Positions 18,321-27,567 are shown, counted from the stretch's first letter. The stretch: 64,000 nt of DNA from Frankia sp. QA3 (GCF_000262465.1 NZ_CM001489.1:7048540-7112539), one strand, 5' to 3'. Numbers and translations: made by a program. The notes: a model not told the origin generated them from the sequence alone.

Positions 18321-19592
18321 TCATGACGCGGACGCCTCCGGCCCGGCGGACGCCCCCGACCTGGCGGAAGCCTCGGACCCGGCGGACCCGGCGGACCCGG
18401 CGGACGCGGGGAAGACCAGCGGCAGAACGTCCAGCCCGAGCGTGCCGCGCGGCCATTTCACCTGCGGCGACGCGCCCGGGGCGAGGTCGTAGTCGGGAAT
18501 CAGCCGGTGCCATTCCTCGAACACCAGCCGCATCTCCAACCGCGCCAGGTGCGATCCCAGGCAGCGGTGCACCCCGGCGCCGAAGCTCAGGTGCGGGCTC
18601 TCGCCGCGGTGGAAGTTCACCGTGTAGGGGTCGGGATGGCGGGTCTCGTCCCGGTTCGCGGCGGCGAGGTTGGTGGTGACCCGGGTGCCCGCGGGCAGCG
18701 TCCGCCCGTCCAGCACCGTCTCTTCGGTGGTCACCCGGGGCACGAACGGCGCCGGCGGGTCGAGCCGCAGGAGTTCCTCGATCGCGGCCGGGATGAGCGC
18801 GGGATCGTCGACGATCTCGCGGCGTCGGTCCGGGTTGCGGATCAACCGGTCCATGCCGAACGAGAGCGCGTCCACCACGGTGTCCAGGCCCGCCAGGACG
18901 AACAGGAAGCACAGGCCGACGGCCTCCTCGTCCGTCAGCGCCTCCTCGCCCGCCAAGCAGAGAAGCTGGCTCAGGACGTCGTCGCCCGCGACGCCGCGAC
19001 GCGTCGGGACCAGGTCGGACAGGTAGCCGAACAGCCCCAGCGCCGTGGCCATGGCGGCCTCGGTCGCGGCCTCGTCGAGGGCGGTGTTGCCGGAGGGGTC
19101 GCTGAGCCCGAGGATGGCGTCCTTCCACTCGATGAACTGGTCGCGCATCTCCAGCGGCAAACCGAACAGCGTGAGGAACACCTGGACCGGGAAGATTCCC
19201 GCCACCTCGGAGACGTATTCGCAGGACCCGCGTTGTACCAACGGCTCGATGATCTCGATGATCTGCCGGCGCAGCTCCTCCTCGAGCGGTCGGATGGCCC
19301 GCGGGCTGAAGAACGGTTGAAGAATACGCCGGTAACGGGTCTGGTCGGGCGGGTCGAACGCGATGGGCACAAGCGGCAGCGGGCTGCCGAGGACGTCGAA
19401 CGCCTTCTTCGACGAGAAGATTGTCGGCTGCCGTAACACGGCCTCGACGGTGTCGACGTCGGTCGCCGCGAGGCCGCCGTCGAGGAGCACCGTGCGGCCG
19501 TGCTCGCGCAGCTGGCGCCAGGCCGCGTCCCGATCCCTCGAGATCGGAAGATCGTCGAGCGTGATTTTCCCGCTGTTGAGGTCGTCACTCAT
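18321..19592 (-). CDS. cytochrome P450
   Basis: A 423-residue soluble bacterial P450. The heme-ligand motif FGAGVHRCLG is at 337-346 (Cys344), the I-helix oxygen-activation motif AGLDT at 234-238, the ExxR pair in EELLR (273-276), and the C-helix region near PPDQTRYRRI (81-90). It should hydroxylate or epoxidise a small hydrophobic substrate using an external ferredoxin and reductase, which are not encoded nearby. ATG 19592 follows GAGGGGA; a start at 19640 would add an unsupported extension. The last 25 residues are a Ser/Ala/Gly repeat encoded in part by 9-bp units (18377-18403). Divergently transcribed from a TetR regulator that probably represses it. Confidence 0.92.
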   Translation of the reverse strand: MSDDLNSGKITLDDLPISRDRDAAWRQLREHGRTVLLDGGLAATDVDTVEAVLRQPTIFSSKKAFDVLGSPLPLVPIAFDPPDQTRYRRILQPFFSPRAIRPLEEELRRQIIEIIEPLVQRGSCEYVSEVAGIFPVQVFLTLFGLPLEMRDQFIEWKDAILGLSDPSGNTALDEAATEAAMATALGLFGYLSDLVPTRRGVAGDDVLSQLLCLAGEEALTDEEAVGLCFLFVLAGLDTVVDALSFGMDRLIRNPDRRREIVDDPALIPAAIEELLRLDPPAPFVPRVTTEETVLDGRTLPAGTRVTTNLAAANRDETRHPDPYTVNFHRGESPHLSFGAGVHRCLGSHLARLEMRLVFEEWHRLIPDYDLAPGASPQVKWPRGTLGLDVLPLVFPASAGSAGSAGSEASARSGASAGPEASAS

Positions 19593-19659
19593 CGCTGTCC
19601 CCTCGACTCGTCCACCGGCGCCGTGTGACCCACGACTCATCCCGGGTATGTGGGGCAGA

Positions 19660-19697
19660 GTGTCTCATATCTCTAATGTGAGTCAAGGTGTCTCATA
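19660..19697. promoter_or_regulatory. direct-repeat operator candidate between P450 and TetR
   Basis: GTGTCTCATA occurs twice, at 19660-19669 and 19688-19697 (28-bp spacing, same phase to within half a turn), inside the 117-bp divergent spacer. CTCATAT...ATGTGAG forms an imperfect inverted repeat between them. This is a likely binding site of the divergent TetR protein. Confidence 0.5.
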
Positions 19698-19709
19698 GAA
19701 TTTCGAGCC

Positions 19710-20291
19710 GTGGAGACGGCGGTCGAGGACGCCCGAATCGCCCGCACGCGCGCCGCGGTGCGCGAGGCCGTGCGATCCCTGTTCGAGGAGGAGGGGCCCG
19801 CGGCGCTGACGCACCAGCGCGTGGCGCAGCGGGCCGAGGTGGGCCGCGCGACGATCTACCGGCACTGGCCACGCCAGGTCGACCTGATCACCGAAGCTAT
19901 GAAGATCACCGAACAGCCGCTGCTGCGCGCCGGCGAAGGCCCCCTGCGGGAATGGCTCAGCCGCGAGCTGATCCGGTCCGGGGCCGATCTCGCTCAGCCG
20001 GTCGCGCGGCAGTTCCTCACCACCGTCATCGCCACCGCCGACCAGAACCCCGCCGTGGCCAAACTCCGGGACGATCTCCTGCGGCGCATCTCGTCGCTGC
20101 TGCGCGGCGCGATCGACCGGGCGGTCGCCGCCGGCGAGACGGTGGCGGAGCGCGACAACGACGAGCTGCTCGCCCAGATCCTCGGCCCGCTGATCTTCCG
20201 GGTGACGATTCAACGTGCCCCCGTCGACCGCGCCTTCGCCGACCGCATCGTCGACGCCGCCCTCGGCCCCCCGTCCCAGCCAGGCGAGTAG
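19710..20291 (+). CDS. TetR-family regulator
   Basis: A 193-residue regulator. The N-terminal HTH (about 8-55) has RTRAAVREAVRSLF, VAQRAEVGRATIYRHWPRQ and a following helix; the C-terminal ligand domain (about 70-185) resembles the TetR C-terminal family of PF16859 type (VARQFLTTVIATADQNP). GTG 19710 has no strong ribosome-binding site and starts very near the predicted promoter. It is divergent from the P450 gene, with repeated motifs in the spacer, so it probably controls that gene and itself. Confidence 0.88.
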   Translation: METAVEDARIARTRAAVREAVRSLFEEEGPAALTHQRVAQRAEVGRATIYRHWPRQVDLITEAMKITEQPLLRAGEGPLREWLSRELIRSGADLAQPVARQFLTTVIATADQNPAVAKLRDDLLRRISSLLRGAIDRAVAAGETVAERDNDELLAQILGPLIFRVTIQRAPVDRAFADRIVDAALGPPSQPGE

Positions 20292-20477
20292 GGCCGAACC
20301 TGGGGCCGAGCGCGGCACGTTCTGCCCGGTCTGAGCCTGCGGACCGGGCACATCGCACCGCACCTGGCTTCCCGCGCAGCACACCCGGCCGGTGTCGGTG
20401 CAGGCGTACGTCGACGGGCGGAGTCCTGTGCTGGCCGCGGCCGCTTCAGGAACCCGCCCGTCGGGGGTTCGGACCGA

Positions 20478-21266
20478 TCAGCCCTTGCCGTTGCTGGAAC
20501 GGGCCGCGAACGCGCGGGCCCGCTCGGCGACCTCCGGCGAGGAGAACGACTCGCTTTCGGTCGACAGGGCGTAGGGCAGCACCTTCAGGGCGGCGTGCTG
20601 CAGGTGCAGGTTGAGGGAGCGCTTGGTCTCCTGCAGCGCCTGGGCCGGCTGCCCGGCCAGCTTCTCCGCCAGGGCCATCGCCTCGTCCAGCAGCTTGTCG
20701 TGCGGGACGACCCGGTTGGCCAGGCCCAGCTCGACGGCGGTCGCGGCCGGGATCCGCTCGCCGGTGAACAGGTACTCCTTGGCCTTGAGCAGGCTCATCA
20801 TGAACGGCCACGTCACCACGCCGCCGTCACCGGCGACGAGGCCGACGTTGACGTGGGTGTCGGCCAGGTAGGCCTTCTCCGACATCAGCACGATGTCGCA
20901 GGACACCGCGATGCTGCAGCCGAGGCCGACCGCCGGGCCGTTCACCGCGGCGATCACCGGCACGTGGCAGCCGAGGATGTGGTCGACCAGTAGCCGGGCG
21001 GTGCGCATGTTGGACCGGCGGTGGTCGAGGTCCTCGACACAGGCCAGGAAGCCCGGCACGTCGCCGCCGGCGGAGAAGGCACGCCCGGCGCCGGTGAGTA
21101 CGACAGCGCGCACCTCGCGGTCGCGCATGACCTTCACCCACACGTCGGTGAGCGCCTCGTGCAGCGCGTCGGTCATCGGGTTGAGCTTGTCGGGGTCGTT
21201 GAGCGTGATGACCCGGATCGGGCCGACCGACTCGTAACGCAGCAGGTCGTGGGCGTCGTCTACCAC
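20478..21266 (-). CDS. crotonase-fold enoyl-CoA hydratase/isomerase
   Basis: A 262-residue crotonase. The oxyanion-hole segments GRAFSAGGD (61-69) and GPAVGLGCSIAVSCD (110-124) and the GLVAGDGG loop (142-149) are present. The two glutamates used by true hydratases are not in place: SIA replaces the usual EL after GLGC, and THVNVGL replaces PEINLGL. It may therefore be an isomerase or act on another CoA thioester. Start GTG 21266. It lies last in a minus-strand block after thiolase, malate synthase and a GlcD-like oxidase, consistent with acyl-CoA breakdown feeding acetyl-CoA and glyoxylate metabolism. Confidence 0.85.
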   Translation of the reverse strand: MVDDAHDLLRYESVGPIRVITLNDPDKLNPMTDALHEALTDVWVKVMRDREVRAVVLTGAGRAFSAGGDVPGFLACVEDLDHRRSNMRTARLLVDHILGCHVPVIAAVNGPAVGLGCSIAVSCDIVLMSEKAYLADTHVNVGLVAGDGGVVTWPFMMSLLKAKEYLFTGERIPAATAVELGLANRVVPHDKLLDEAMALAEKLAGQPAQALQETKRSLNLHLQHAALKVLPYALSTESESFSSPEVAERARAFAARSSNGKG

Positions 21267-21339
21267 TGGGGTTGGTCCACTTCGTGAGGACGGAAGGGTG
21301 AGGATCGGAGCTGGCCGTGGCCGCCCGCAGGGTCGGTGC

Positions 21340-21418
21340 AGCTCCAGGATCAGAGCAGCTCCAGGATCAGAGCAGCTCCAGGATCAGAGCAGCTCCAGGA
21401 TCAGAGCAGCTCCAGGAT
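21340..21418. repeat. 17-bp tandem repeat over the thiolase C-terminus
   Basis: Four full copies and one 11-nt partial copy of a 17-bp unit (AGCTCCAGGATCAGAGC) start at 21340, 21357, 21374, 21391 and 21408. The copy at the gene edge encodes the last residues and stop of the thiolase (ILELL), so the array seems to have grown by duplication of the gene's 3' end into the spacer. There are no spacers, so it is not a CRISPR. Confidence 0.85.
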
Positions 21419-22549
21419 GGTGGCGTTGGCCTGGCCGCCGCCCTCGCACATGGTCTGCAGGCCGTAGCGGATGCCGTTGTCCCGCATGTGGTGGACGAGC
21501 GTGGTCATGATCCGCGCCCCCGAGCCGCCGAGGGGGTGGCCGAGCGCGATCGCGCCGCCGTTGGGGTTGACCGTCGCGGGGTCGGCGCCGAACTCGGCCA
21601 GCCAGGCCAGCGGGACCGGCGCGAACGCCTCGTTGACCTCGAACGCGCCGATGTCGCCGAGGGACAGGCCGCTGCGGGCCAGCGCCTTGTGGGTGGCCGG
21701 GATGGGGCCGGTCAGCATCATGACGGGGTCGGAGCCGACGACGACCGCGGTGTGCACGCGGGCGATCGGGGTGAGCCCGAGCTCGGCCGCCTTCTCGCCG
21801 GTCGTCAGCAGCAGGGCGGCGGAACCGTCGGAGATCTGCGAGGCGTTGCCGGCCGTGACGACCCCGCCGTCCGGGCGGAAGACGGTCTTCAGCTTGCCGA
21901 GGGTCTCGACCGTGCCGCCGCGGCGGATGCCCTCGTCGGCGGTGAACACGCCGCCGCCGGGCAGGTCGAGCGGGGCGATCTGCGCCTCGAACCGGCCGCC
22001 GTCCTGGGCCGCCGCCGCCCGCTCGTGGCTGGCGAGGGAGAACTCGTCGCAGTCGGTCCGCGAGAAGCCCCACTTCTCGGCGATCAGCTCGGCGCCGACG
22101 CCCTGGTTCGGGCGCACTCCGCCGCAGTACTCGATGAACCGGGCGGGATGCGGCTTGGCGTCGCCGACCGCGGAACCCATCGGCACCCGGGTCATCGACT
22201 CGACGCCGCCCGCGACGACCACGTCGTAGTGCCCGGCGATGAGCCCGGCGGCGGCGAAGTGGACCGCCTGCTGCGACGAGCCGCACTGCCGGTCGACGGT
22301 CGTCCCGGGCACGTGCTCCGGCCAGCCAGCGGTGATCACCGCGGTGCGGGCGACGTCGAGGGCCTGCTCGCCGACCTGCGAGACGACCCCCCACACGACG
22401 TCGTCGACGAGGCCGGGGTCGATCCCGCTGCGGGCGGCCAGCTCCGTCAGCACGTGCGCCGACAGGTCGCCGGGATGGACCCCGGCGAGCGCCCCGTTCC
22501 GCTTGCCCACCGGCGTCCGTACCGCTTCGACGATCACTGCGTCCCGCAT
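21401..22549 (-). CDS. acetyl-CoA acetyltransferase (thiolase)
   Basis: A 382-residue thiolase of usual length. The nucleophilic Cys89 lies in DRQCGSSQQA; the C-terminal part has EVNEAFAPVP, NPNGGAIALGHPLGGSGAR (catalytic His) and MCEGGGQAN (second Cys). It carries out thiolysis of 3-ketoacyl-CoA, or the reverse condensation. It precedes the crotonase gene on the same strand and follows malate synthase G by 64 nt. The stop codon and last residues lie in a 17-bp tandem repeat array. Confidence 0.93.
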   Translation of the reverse strand: MRDAVIVEAVRTPVGKRNGALAGVHPGDLSAHVLTELAARSGIDPGLVDDVVWGVVSQVGEQALDVARTAVITAGWPEHVPGTTVDRQCGSSQQAVHFAAAGLIAGHYDVVVAGGVESMTRVPMGSAVGDAKPHPARFIEYCGGVRPNQGVGAELIAEKWGFSRTDCDEFSLASHERAAAAQDGGRFEAQIAPLDLPGGGVFTADEGIRRGGTVETLGKLKTVFRPDGGVVTAGNASQISDGSAALLLTTGEKAAELGLTPIARVHTAVVVGSDPVMMLTGPIPATHKALARSGLSLGDIGAFEVNEAFAPVPLAWLAEFGADPATVNPNGGAIALGHPLGGSGARIMTTLVHHMRDNGIRYGLQTMCEGGGQANATILELL

Positions 22550-22613
22550 GACCCCACCACCTTGCCCATAGTCGTCCGTTTCTCCTTACCGGCCAGCGTC
22601 ACATGTCGGGGCG

Positions 22614-24791
22614 TCACAGGCTCGCGGCCAGCGCCTTCGCCTCCCGGCGATGGGCGTGCAGGATCGGCTCGGTGTAGCCGTTGGGCTGCCGGGCGCCGTC
22701 GAAGACGAGGCTGGTGGCGCAGCGGAAGGCGACGCCGTCGAAGTCCGGGGCCATCGGCCGGTAGGCCGGGTCGTCGGCGTTCTGCTTGTCGACGATGGCG
22801 GCCATCCGCTGCAGACTGGCGTGCACCTGCTCCGGGGTGACGACGCCGTGGCGCAGCCAGTTGGCCATGAGCTGGCTGGAGATCCGCAGGGTGGCCCGGT
22901 CCTCCATCAGCGCGACGTCGTGGATGTCCGGGACCTTCGAGCAGCCGATGCCCTGGTCGATCCAGCGCACGACGTAGCCCAGGATCGACTGCGCGTTGTT
23001 GTCGATCTCCTGCTGACGGTCCTCGGCGCTCCACGCGCTCGGGTCGCCGAGCGGGATGCGCAGGATGGCGCGCAGGTCCGCGCGGGGCCGGTCGGCCAGC
23101 TCGCGCTGGCGGGCGAACACGTCGACCCGGTGGTAGTGCAGCGCGTGCAGAGTCGCCGCGGTGGGCGAGGGCACCCAGGCCGTCGTCGCGCCGGCCCGCA
23201 GCTGGCCGATCTTCTGGGTCAGCATGTCGGCCATCAGGTCGGGCATCGCCCACATGCCCTTGCCGATCTGGGCGCGGCCCGACAGCCCGGCCGCCAGCCC
23301 CTGGTCGACGTTGTTGTCCTCGTAGGTGGTGATCCAGGTCTGCGTCTTCATGTCGGCCTTGCGCACCATCGGCCCGGCCTCGAAGGAGGTGTGGATCTCG
23401 TCGCCCGACCGGTCCAGGAAGCCGGTGTTGATGAACACCACCCGCCGGCGCGCCGCCTCGATCGACGCGGCGAGGTTCACCGTGGTGCGGCGCTCCTCGT
23501 CCATGATTCCGATCTTGAGGGTGTCGGCCGGCAGGCCGAGCAGCGTCTCGACCCGGGCGAACAGCTCGACGGTGAGGGCCGCCTCGGCCGGGCCGTGCAT
23601 CTTCGGCTTGACGATGTAGATCGAGCCGGTGCGGCTGTTGCGCCGGGCCGCGTCCGCGCGCAGGCTCGGCAGCGCCGCCAGGGAGGTGATGATCGCGTCG
23701 AGGATGCCCTCGAACACCTCCTCGCCGTCGGCGTCGAGGATCGCGTCGGTGGTCATCAGGTGCCCGACGTTGCGGACCAGCAGCAGCGCCCGCCCCGGCA
23801 GCACGACCTGCCCGCCGCCCGGCGCGGTGAACGTCCGGTCGGCGGCCAGCGCCCGGTCGAACGACGACCCGCCCTTGGTCACCTTCGCGGTCAGGGTGCC
23901 CTGGTTCAACGCCAGCCAGTTGGCGTAGGCCGCGACCTTGTCCTCGGCGTCGACGGCGGCGATGGAGTCCTCGAAGTCGACGATCGTGGTGATCGCGGAC
24001 TCGAGGACGACGTCCTGCACCCCGGCGGGGTCGCCGGCGCCGATCGCCCCCGCGCGGTCGATGCGGATCTCCACGTGCAGGCCGTGGTGGACCAGCAGGA
24101 TCCCGCTGGGCGACGCCGCGTCGCCCGTGTACCCGCGCAGTGCCGAGGGGTCGGCGAGGCCGGTCTTGGTGCCGGCGGTCAGCGTGACGACCAGCTCGCC
24201 GCCGACCACGGCGTAGTGCGCCGCGTCGGCGTGGCCGCCCTCGCGCAGCGGCGCGATCTCGTCGAGCAGCGCCCGCGCGTAGGCGATGACCTTCGCGCCG
24301 CGGACCGGGTTGTAGGGCCCGTCGCGGTGCGCGCCGTCGTCCTCGGCGATGGCGTCGGTGCCGTAGAGCGCGTCGTACAGCGAGCCCCAGCGCGCGTTCG
24401 CGGCGTTGAGCGCGTACCGGGCGTTGAGGACCGGCACGACGAGCTGCGGGCCGGCGGTCAGCGCGATCTCGTCGTCGACGTTCTCGGTCGAGATCGCGAA
24501 CGGCTCGGGCTCGGGCCGCAGGTAGCCGATCTCGACGAGGAAGTCGTGGTAGGCCTGCGCGTCGTGCGCTTCGCCGGCGCGGGCGCGGTGCCAGTCGTCG
24601 ATCTGCCGCTGCAGCTCGTCGCGCTCGGCGAGCAGGGCCCGGTTGACGGGCGTGAGCGCGGTGACGATCTCCTCGACGCCACGCCAGAAGGCCGCGGGCT
24701 CGATTCCCGTGCCGGGCAGGGCGGCGGTCTGCACGAACTCGTGCAGGCTCGCCGCCACCTGCAGGGTGCCGATCTGGATCCGTTCGGTCAT
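22614..24791 (-). CDS. glcB: malate synthase G
   Basis: A 725-residue protein, the usual size of the G isoform, which condenses glyoxylate with acetyl-CoA to malate. Recognisable segments include the N-terminal RIQIGTLQVAASLHEFV, TTIVDFEDSIAAVDAEDK, PKMHGPAEAALTVELF, KIGIMDEERRTTVNL (near 425-440) and GKGMWAMPDLMADML (near 505-520). ATG 24791 has AAGGA 6 nt upstream. It follows a GlcD-like glycolate oxidase, whose product glyoxylate is its substrate, and precedes thiolase, which can supply acetyl-CoA. Confidence 0.95.
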   Translation of the reverse strand: MTERIQIGTLQVAASLHEFVQTAALPGTGIEPAAFWRGVEEIVTALTPVNRALLAERDELQRQIDDWHRARAGEAHDAQAYHDFLVEIGYLRPEPEPFAISTENVDDEIALTAGPQLVVPVLNARYALNAANARWGSLYDALYGTDAIAEDDGAHRDGPYNPVRGAKVIAYARALLDEIAPLREGGHADAAHYAVVGGELVVTLTAGTKTGLADPSALRGYTGDAASPSGILLVHHGLHVEIRIDRAGAIGAGDPAGVQDVVLESAITTIVDFEDSIAAVDAEDKVAAYANWLALNQGTLTAKVTKGGSSFDRALAADRTFTAPGGGQVVLPGRALLLVRNVGHLMTTDAILDADGEEVFEGILDAIITSLAALPSLRADAARRNSRTGSIYIVKPKMHGPAEAALTVELFARVETLLGLPADTLKIGIMDEERRTTVNLAASIEAARRRVVFINTGFLDRSGDEIHTSFEAGPMVRKADMKTQTWITTYEDNNVDQGLAAGLSGRAQIGKGMWAMPDLMADMLTQKIGQLRAGATTAWVPSPTAATLHALHYHRVDVFARQRELADRPRADLRAILRIPLGDPSAWSAEDRQQEIDNNAQSILGYVVRWIDQGIGCSKVPDIHDVALMEDRATLRISSQLMANWLRHGVVTPEQVHASLQRMAAIVDKQNADDPAYRPMAPDFDGVAFRCATSLVFDGARQPNGYTEPILHAHRREAKALAASL

Positions 24792-24891
24792 CGTCTGTCC
24801 TTGTCGTGTGGTTGCGGTGCCGAGCGGGGCGGTCGGGATGTGCGGGGCGGGGGATGTGCGGGGCGGTCGGTCCGCCGGTGGCCTTCGGCCG

Positions 24892-26343
24892 TCAGGGGAA
24901 GATCGCCCCGGGGTTGAGGATGCCCAGGGGGTCGAGCGCCTGCTTGATGCGCGCCGACAGCTCCATCACCTCCGGGCCGAGCTGGTCGGGCAGCCAGGCC
25001 TTCTTGAGCCGGCCGACGCCGTGCTCGCCGGTGATCGTGCCGTCGAGCCTGATGGCGAGGTCCATCACCTCGCCGAAGGCGAGTTCGGCCCGCCGGGCCA
25101 TGGCCGCGTCCGCCGGGTCGAAGACGACGAGCGGATGGGTGTTGCCGTCCCCGGCGTGCGCGATCAGCGCGATCGTCAGGGCGCGGTCGGCCGCGATCGT
25201 CTCGATGCCCCGGACGAGTTCCGGCAGCCGCGGTAACGGGACGCCGACATCCTCGAGCAGCAGGGCGCCGCGCCGTTCCACCGCGGGGATGGCCGCGCGG
25301 CGCGCGGCGACGAACGCCTCGCCCTCGTCCGGGTCGTCGGTGGCCAGCGTCTCGGTGGCGCCGCTGGCCACGCAGGCGCCGCGCATGATCTTCATCTCGC
25401 ACTCGGCGGCGAGGTGCTGGCTGTCGGAGCGGGCCACGAGCAGCGCGGCCGCGTCGCGGTCGAGCCCCATGTGCAGGACGTCCTCGACGGCGTTGATCGA
25501 CGTCTGGTCCATGAACTCCAGCATCGCGGGCCGGATGGCGGACGTGATCGCCAGGATGGCCGCGGTGGCCGCCTCGGTGGTGGGGAAGGTGGCCACCAGC
25601 GTGCTCGACGGCGGCTGGGCCGGGATGAGCCGCAGGGTGGCCTCGGTGATGATGCCGAGCGTTCCCTCGCTGCCGACGAACAGCTTGGTCAGCGACAGCC
25701 CGGCGACGTCCTTGAGCCGCGGGCCGCCGAGGCGCACCGCCCGCCCGTCGCCGAGCACGACCTCGAGCCCGAGCACGTAGTCGGTCGTGACGCCGTACTT
25801 CACGCAGCACAGGCCGCCGGCGTTCGTCGCGACGTTGCCCCCGATGGAACAGATCTCGAACGACGACGGGTCCGGCGGATACCACAGCCCGTGGGCCGCG
25901 GCCGCGGCCTTGACCTCCGCGTTGAGCAGACCCGGCTGCACGACGGCCATCCGGGTGAGCGGGTCGACGCGGATCGCGCGCATCCGCTCCGTCGACAGCA
26001 CGATGCCCCCGGTGACGGCGGTGGAGCCGCCGGACAGCCCGGTACCCGCCCCCCGCGGCACCACCGCGACGTGATGCCGCGCCGCCCACCGCACGGCGAT
26101 CTGGACGTGTTCGGTCGACTCGGCGCGCACCGCCGCGAGCGGCTGCCCGGCCAGCGGGTCTGCCGCGCGGTCGCGGCGGTACTTCTCGAGCAGGTCCGGA
26201 TCGGTGACGACCACTCCGGCGGGCAGCGCGTCGACCAGCTCGGCGATGGGGGCGATGGTGACGTCCTCCACGGTCAAAGGGGCCAGCCTTTCCGGGGGGA
26301 GGGTCCGCACGACGTCGCTGGCGACCCTGCCGGCTTCCACCAT
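24892..26343 (-). CDS. FAD-linked oxidase, glycolate oxidase GlcD-like
   Basis: A 483-residue PCMH-type flavoprotein. The FAD-binding domain has PRGAGTGLSGGSTAV (96-110), PPDPSSFEICSIGGNVATN and GSEGTLGIITEA. The C-terminal domain has AHAGDGNTHPLVVFDP and TGEHGVGRLKKAWL, typical of GlcD and D-lactate or 2-hydroxyacid dehydrogenases. It should oxidise glycolate or another 2-hydroxyacid to the ketoacid. ATG 26343 (MVEAGRVAS) is chosen; there is no clear ribosome-binding site upstream, so the mRNA may be leaderless. GlcE/GlcF partners are absent. Divergent from an IclR regulator. Confidence 0.88.
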   Translation of the reverse strand: MVEAGRVASDVVRTLPPERLAPLTVEDVTIAPIAELVDALPAGVVVTDPDLLEKYRRDRAADPLAGQPLAAVRAESTEHVQIAVRWAARHHVAVVPRGAGTGLSGGSTAVTGGIVLSTERMRAIRVDPLTRMAVVQPGLLNAEVKAAAAAHGLWYPPDPSSFEICSIGGNVATNAGGLCCVKYGVTTDYVLGLEVVLGDGRAVRLGGPRLKDVAGLSLTKLFVGSEGTLGIITEATLRLIPAQPPSSTLVATFPTTEAATAAILAITSAIRPAMLEFMDQTSINAVEDVLHMGLDRDAAALLVARSDSQHLAAECEMKIMRGACVASGATETLATDDPDEGEAFVAARRAAIPAVERRGALLLEDVGVPLPRLPELVRGIETIAADRALTIALIAHAGDGNTHPLVVFDPADAAMARRAELAFGEVMDLAIRLDGTITGEHGVGRLKKAWLPDQLGPEVMELSARIKQALDPLGILNPGAIFP

Positions 26344-26533
26344 ACGGAAAAAGAAATCTGTATCGTGAGACGAACGTAGGGCGGGACCGCCGCCTCGGTC
26401 AAGGCGAACGCCGATGTGCAGTCGATGTGCAGGCGGAGTGCGGGCCGCGGGTGGGTCGCGGGTGGCGGAGTGCGGGCCGGGCGCGGGTGCCCTGGGCCGA
26501 TGCCCGCCCCGAGATGAGAGGAAGGCGTGCGGG

Positions 26534-27289
26534 ATGCCGGTCGAACAGCGCGCGGCGGGAGTGCAGTCGGTCCAGCGTGCCCTGGACCTCCTCGAGGTGG
26601 TCGAGGCGGCGGGCGGCGGCTGTTCGATCAGCGCGATGGCCGCGGCGACCGGCCTGCCGCTGCCGACGATCCACCGGCTGGTCCAGACCCTCACCACCCG
26701 CGGCTACCTACGCCGCCTGCCCGACCGTCGGTACTGCCTGGGTTCCCGGCTGGTCCCGCTGGGCGCCGGCGCGAACGCGCTGCTCGGCGAGCGAGCCGCC
26801 CCGATCCTGCGCGAGCTCGCCGACGGGCTCGGCGAGTCGGCCAATCTCGCGGTCCTGGCCGGCGAGCGCGCCGAGTACGTCGCCCAGGCGCCGGGCCTGC
26901 ACTCGATGCGCACCTTCACCGAGGTGGGCCGGCGGGTCCCCCTGCACTGCACCGGCGTCGGCAAGGCGCTGCTGTCGACGCTCGGGGACGACGAGGCCCG
27001 CTCGATCCTCAAACGCTCGACGCTGTCCACCCACACCGCCACGACCATCGTCGAGGTCGACGCGCTGCTCGACGAACTCGCCGGCATCCGCGCCCGCGGC
27101 TACGCCCTCGACGAGGGCGAGATGGAGGTCGGGGTGCGCTGCGTCGCGATGCCGGTGTCCGTGCCCGGCATGTCGCCGATGGCGCTGTCCGTGTCAGGAC
27201 CCGCGGTGCGCATGAGCGACGATCTCACCGGCCGCGCGGCGCCGGCACTGTCACGCGCCTGCGCCGCCCTCGCCACCATCCTCACCTGA
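26534..27289 (+). CDS. IclR-family regulator, likely of the glc block
   Basis: A 251-residue regulator. The winged-helix HTH (about 12-70) has VQSVQRALDLLEVVE, ISAMAAATGLPLPTIHRLV and TRGYLRRLPDRRYCLG; the effector domain (about 80-250) has the typical TEVGRRVPLHCTGVGKALL and GYALDEGEMEVGVRCVAMPV. IclR proteins of this type often sense glyoxylate or related acids. It is divergent from the GlcD-like oxidase with a 190-bp spacer, which makes control of glcD-glcB-thiolase-crotonase likely. ATG 26534 is chosen, with GAGAGGAAGG upstream. Confidence 0.9.
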   Translation: MPVEQRAAGVQSVQRALDLLEVVEAAGGGCSISAMAAATGLPLPTIHRLVQTLTTRGYLRRLPDRRYCLGSRLVPLGAGANALLGERAAPILRELADGLGESANLAVLAGERAEYVAQAPGLHSMRTFTEVGRRVPLHCTGVGKALLSTLGDDEARSILKRSTLSTHTATTIVEVDALLDELAGIRARGYALDEGEMEVGVRCVAMPVSVPGMSPMALSVSGPAVRMSDDLTGRAAPALSRACAALATILT

Positions 27290-27355
27290 ACCGCCGTCCG
27301 CGCCCAGCCCGGGGGTTGAGGGCAGCCGCGGCGCTCGGCGTCCCCGCAACCGGGT

Positions 27356-27567
27356 CTAGCGCGGCGTGCTGACGATGAACTCGGCGAGGTCCTCGATGAG
27401 GAGATCGGGCACCTCGAGGGCGGGGAAATGGCCGCCACGCGGTGGTTCGCAGCAGCGGACGAGGTTGCGGGAACGCGCGACGAAGTCGGCGGGTGGCGGG
27501 ACGATCCGCGGGTCGGGGTAGGTCGAAGGCCATCCACTCGGCGATCGGCACACCGCCGGAGCTGTAC
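27356..27567 (-). pseudogene. epoxide hydrolase C-terminal remnant
   Basis: The minus strand encodes the C-terminal end of an alpha/beta-hydrolase epoxide hydrolase, with the His-loop PRGGHFPALEVPDLLIEDLA followed by EFIVSTPR and a stop. Upstream, VPIAEWMAFDLP lies in another frame from DFVARSRNLVR, so the remnant also has a frameshift. Everything N-terminal is missing; the DNA passes directly into the plus-strand CGNR gene. A dead fragment, probably cut when the CGNR gene arrived. Confidence 0.6.

Noticed and set aside
21340..21418. CRISPR-like array
   Set aside because: Units are contiguous 17-mers with no spacers and no cas genes are present.
22650..24917. 755-codon plus-strand open frame
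   Set aside because: Exactly antisense to malate synthase G, whose identity is certain.
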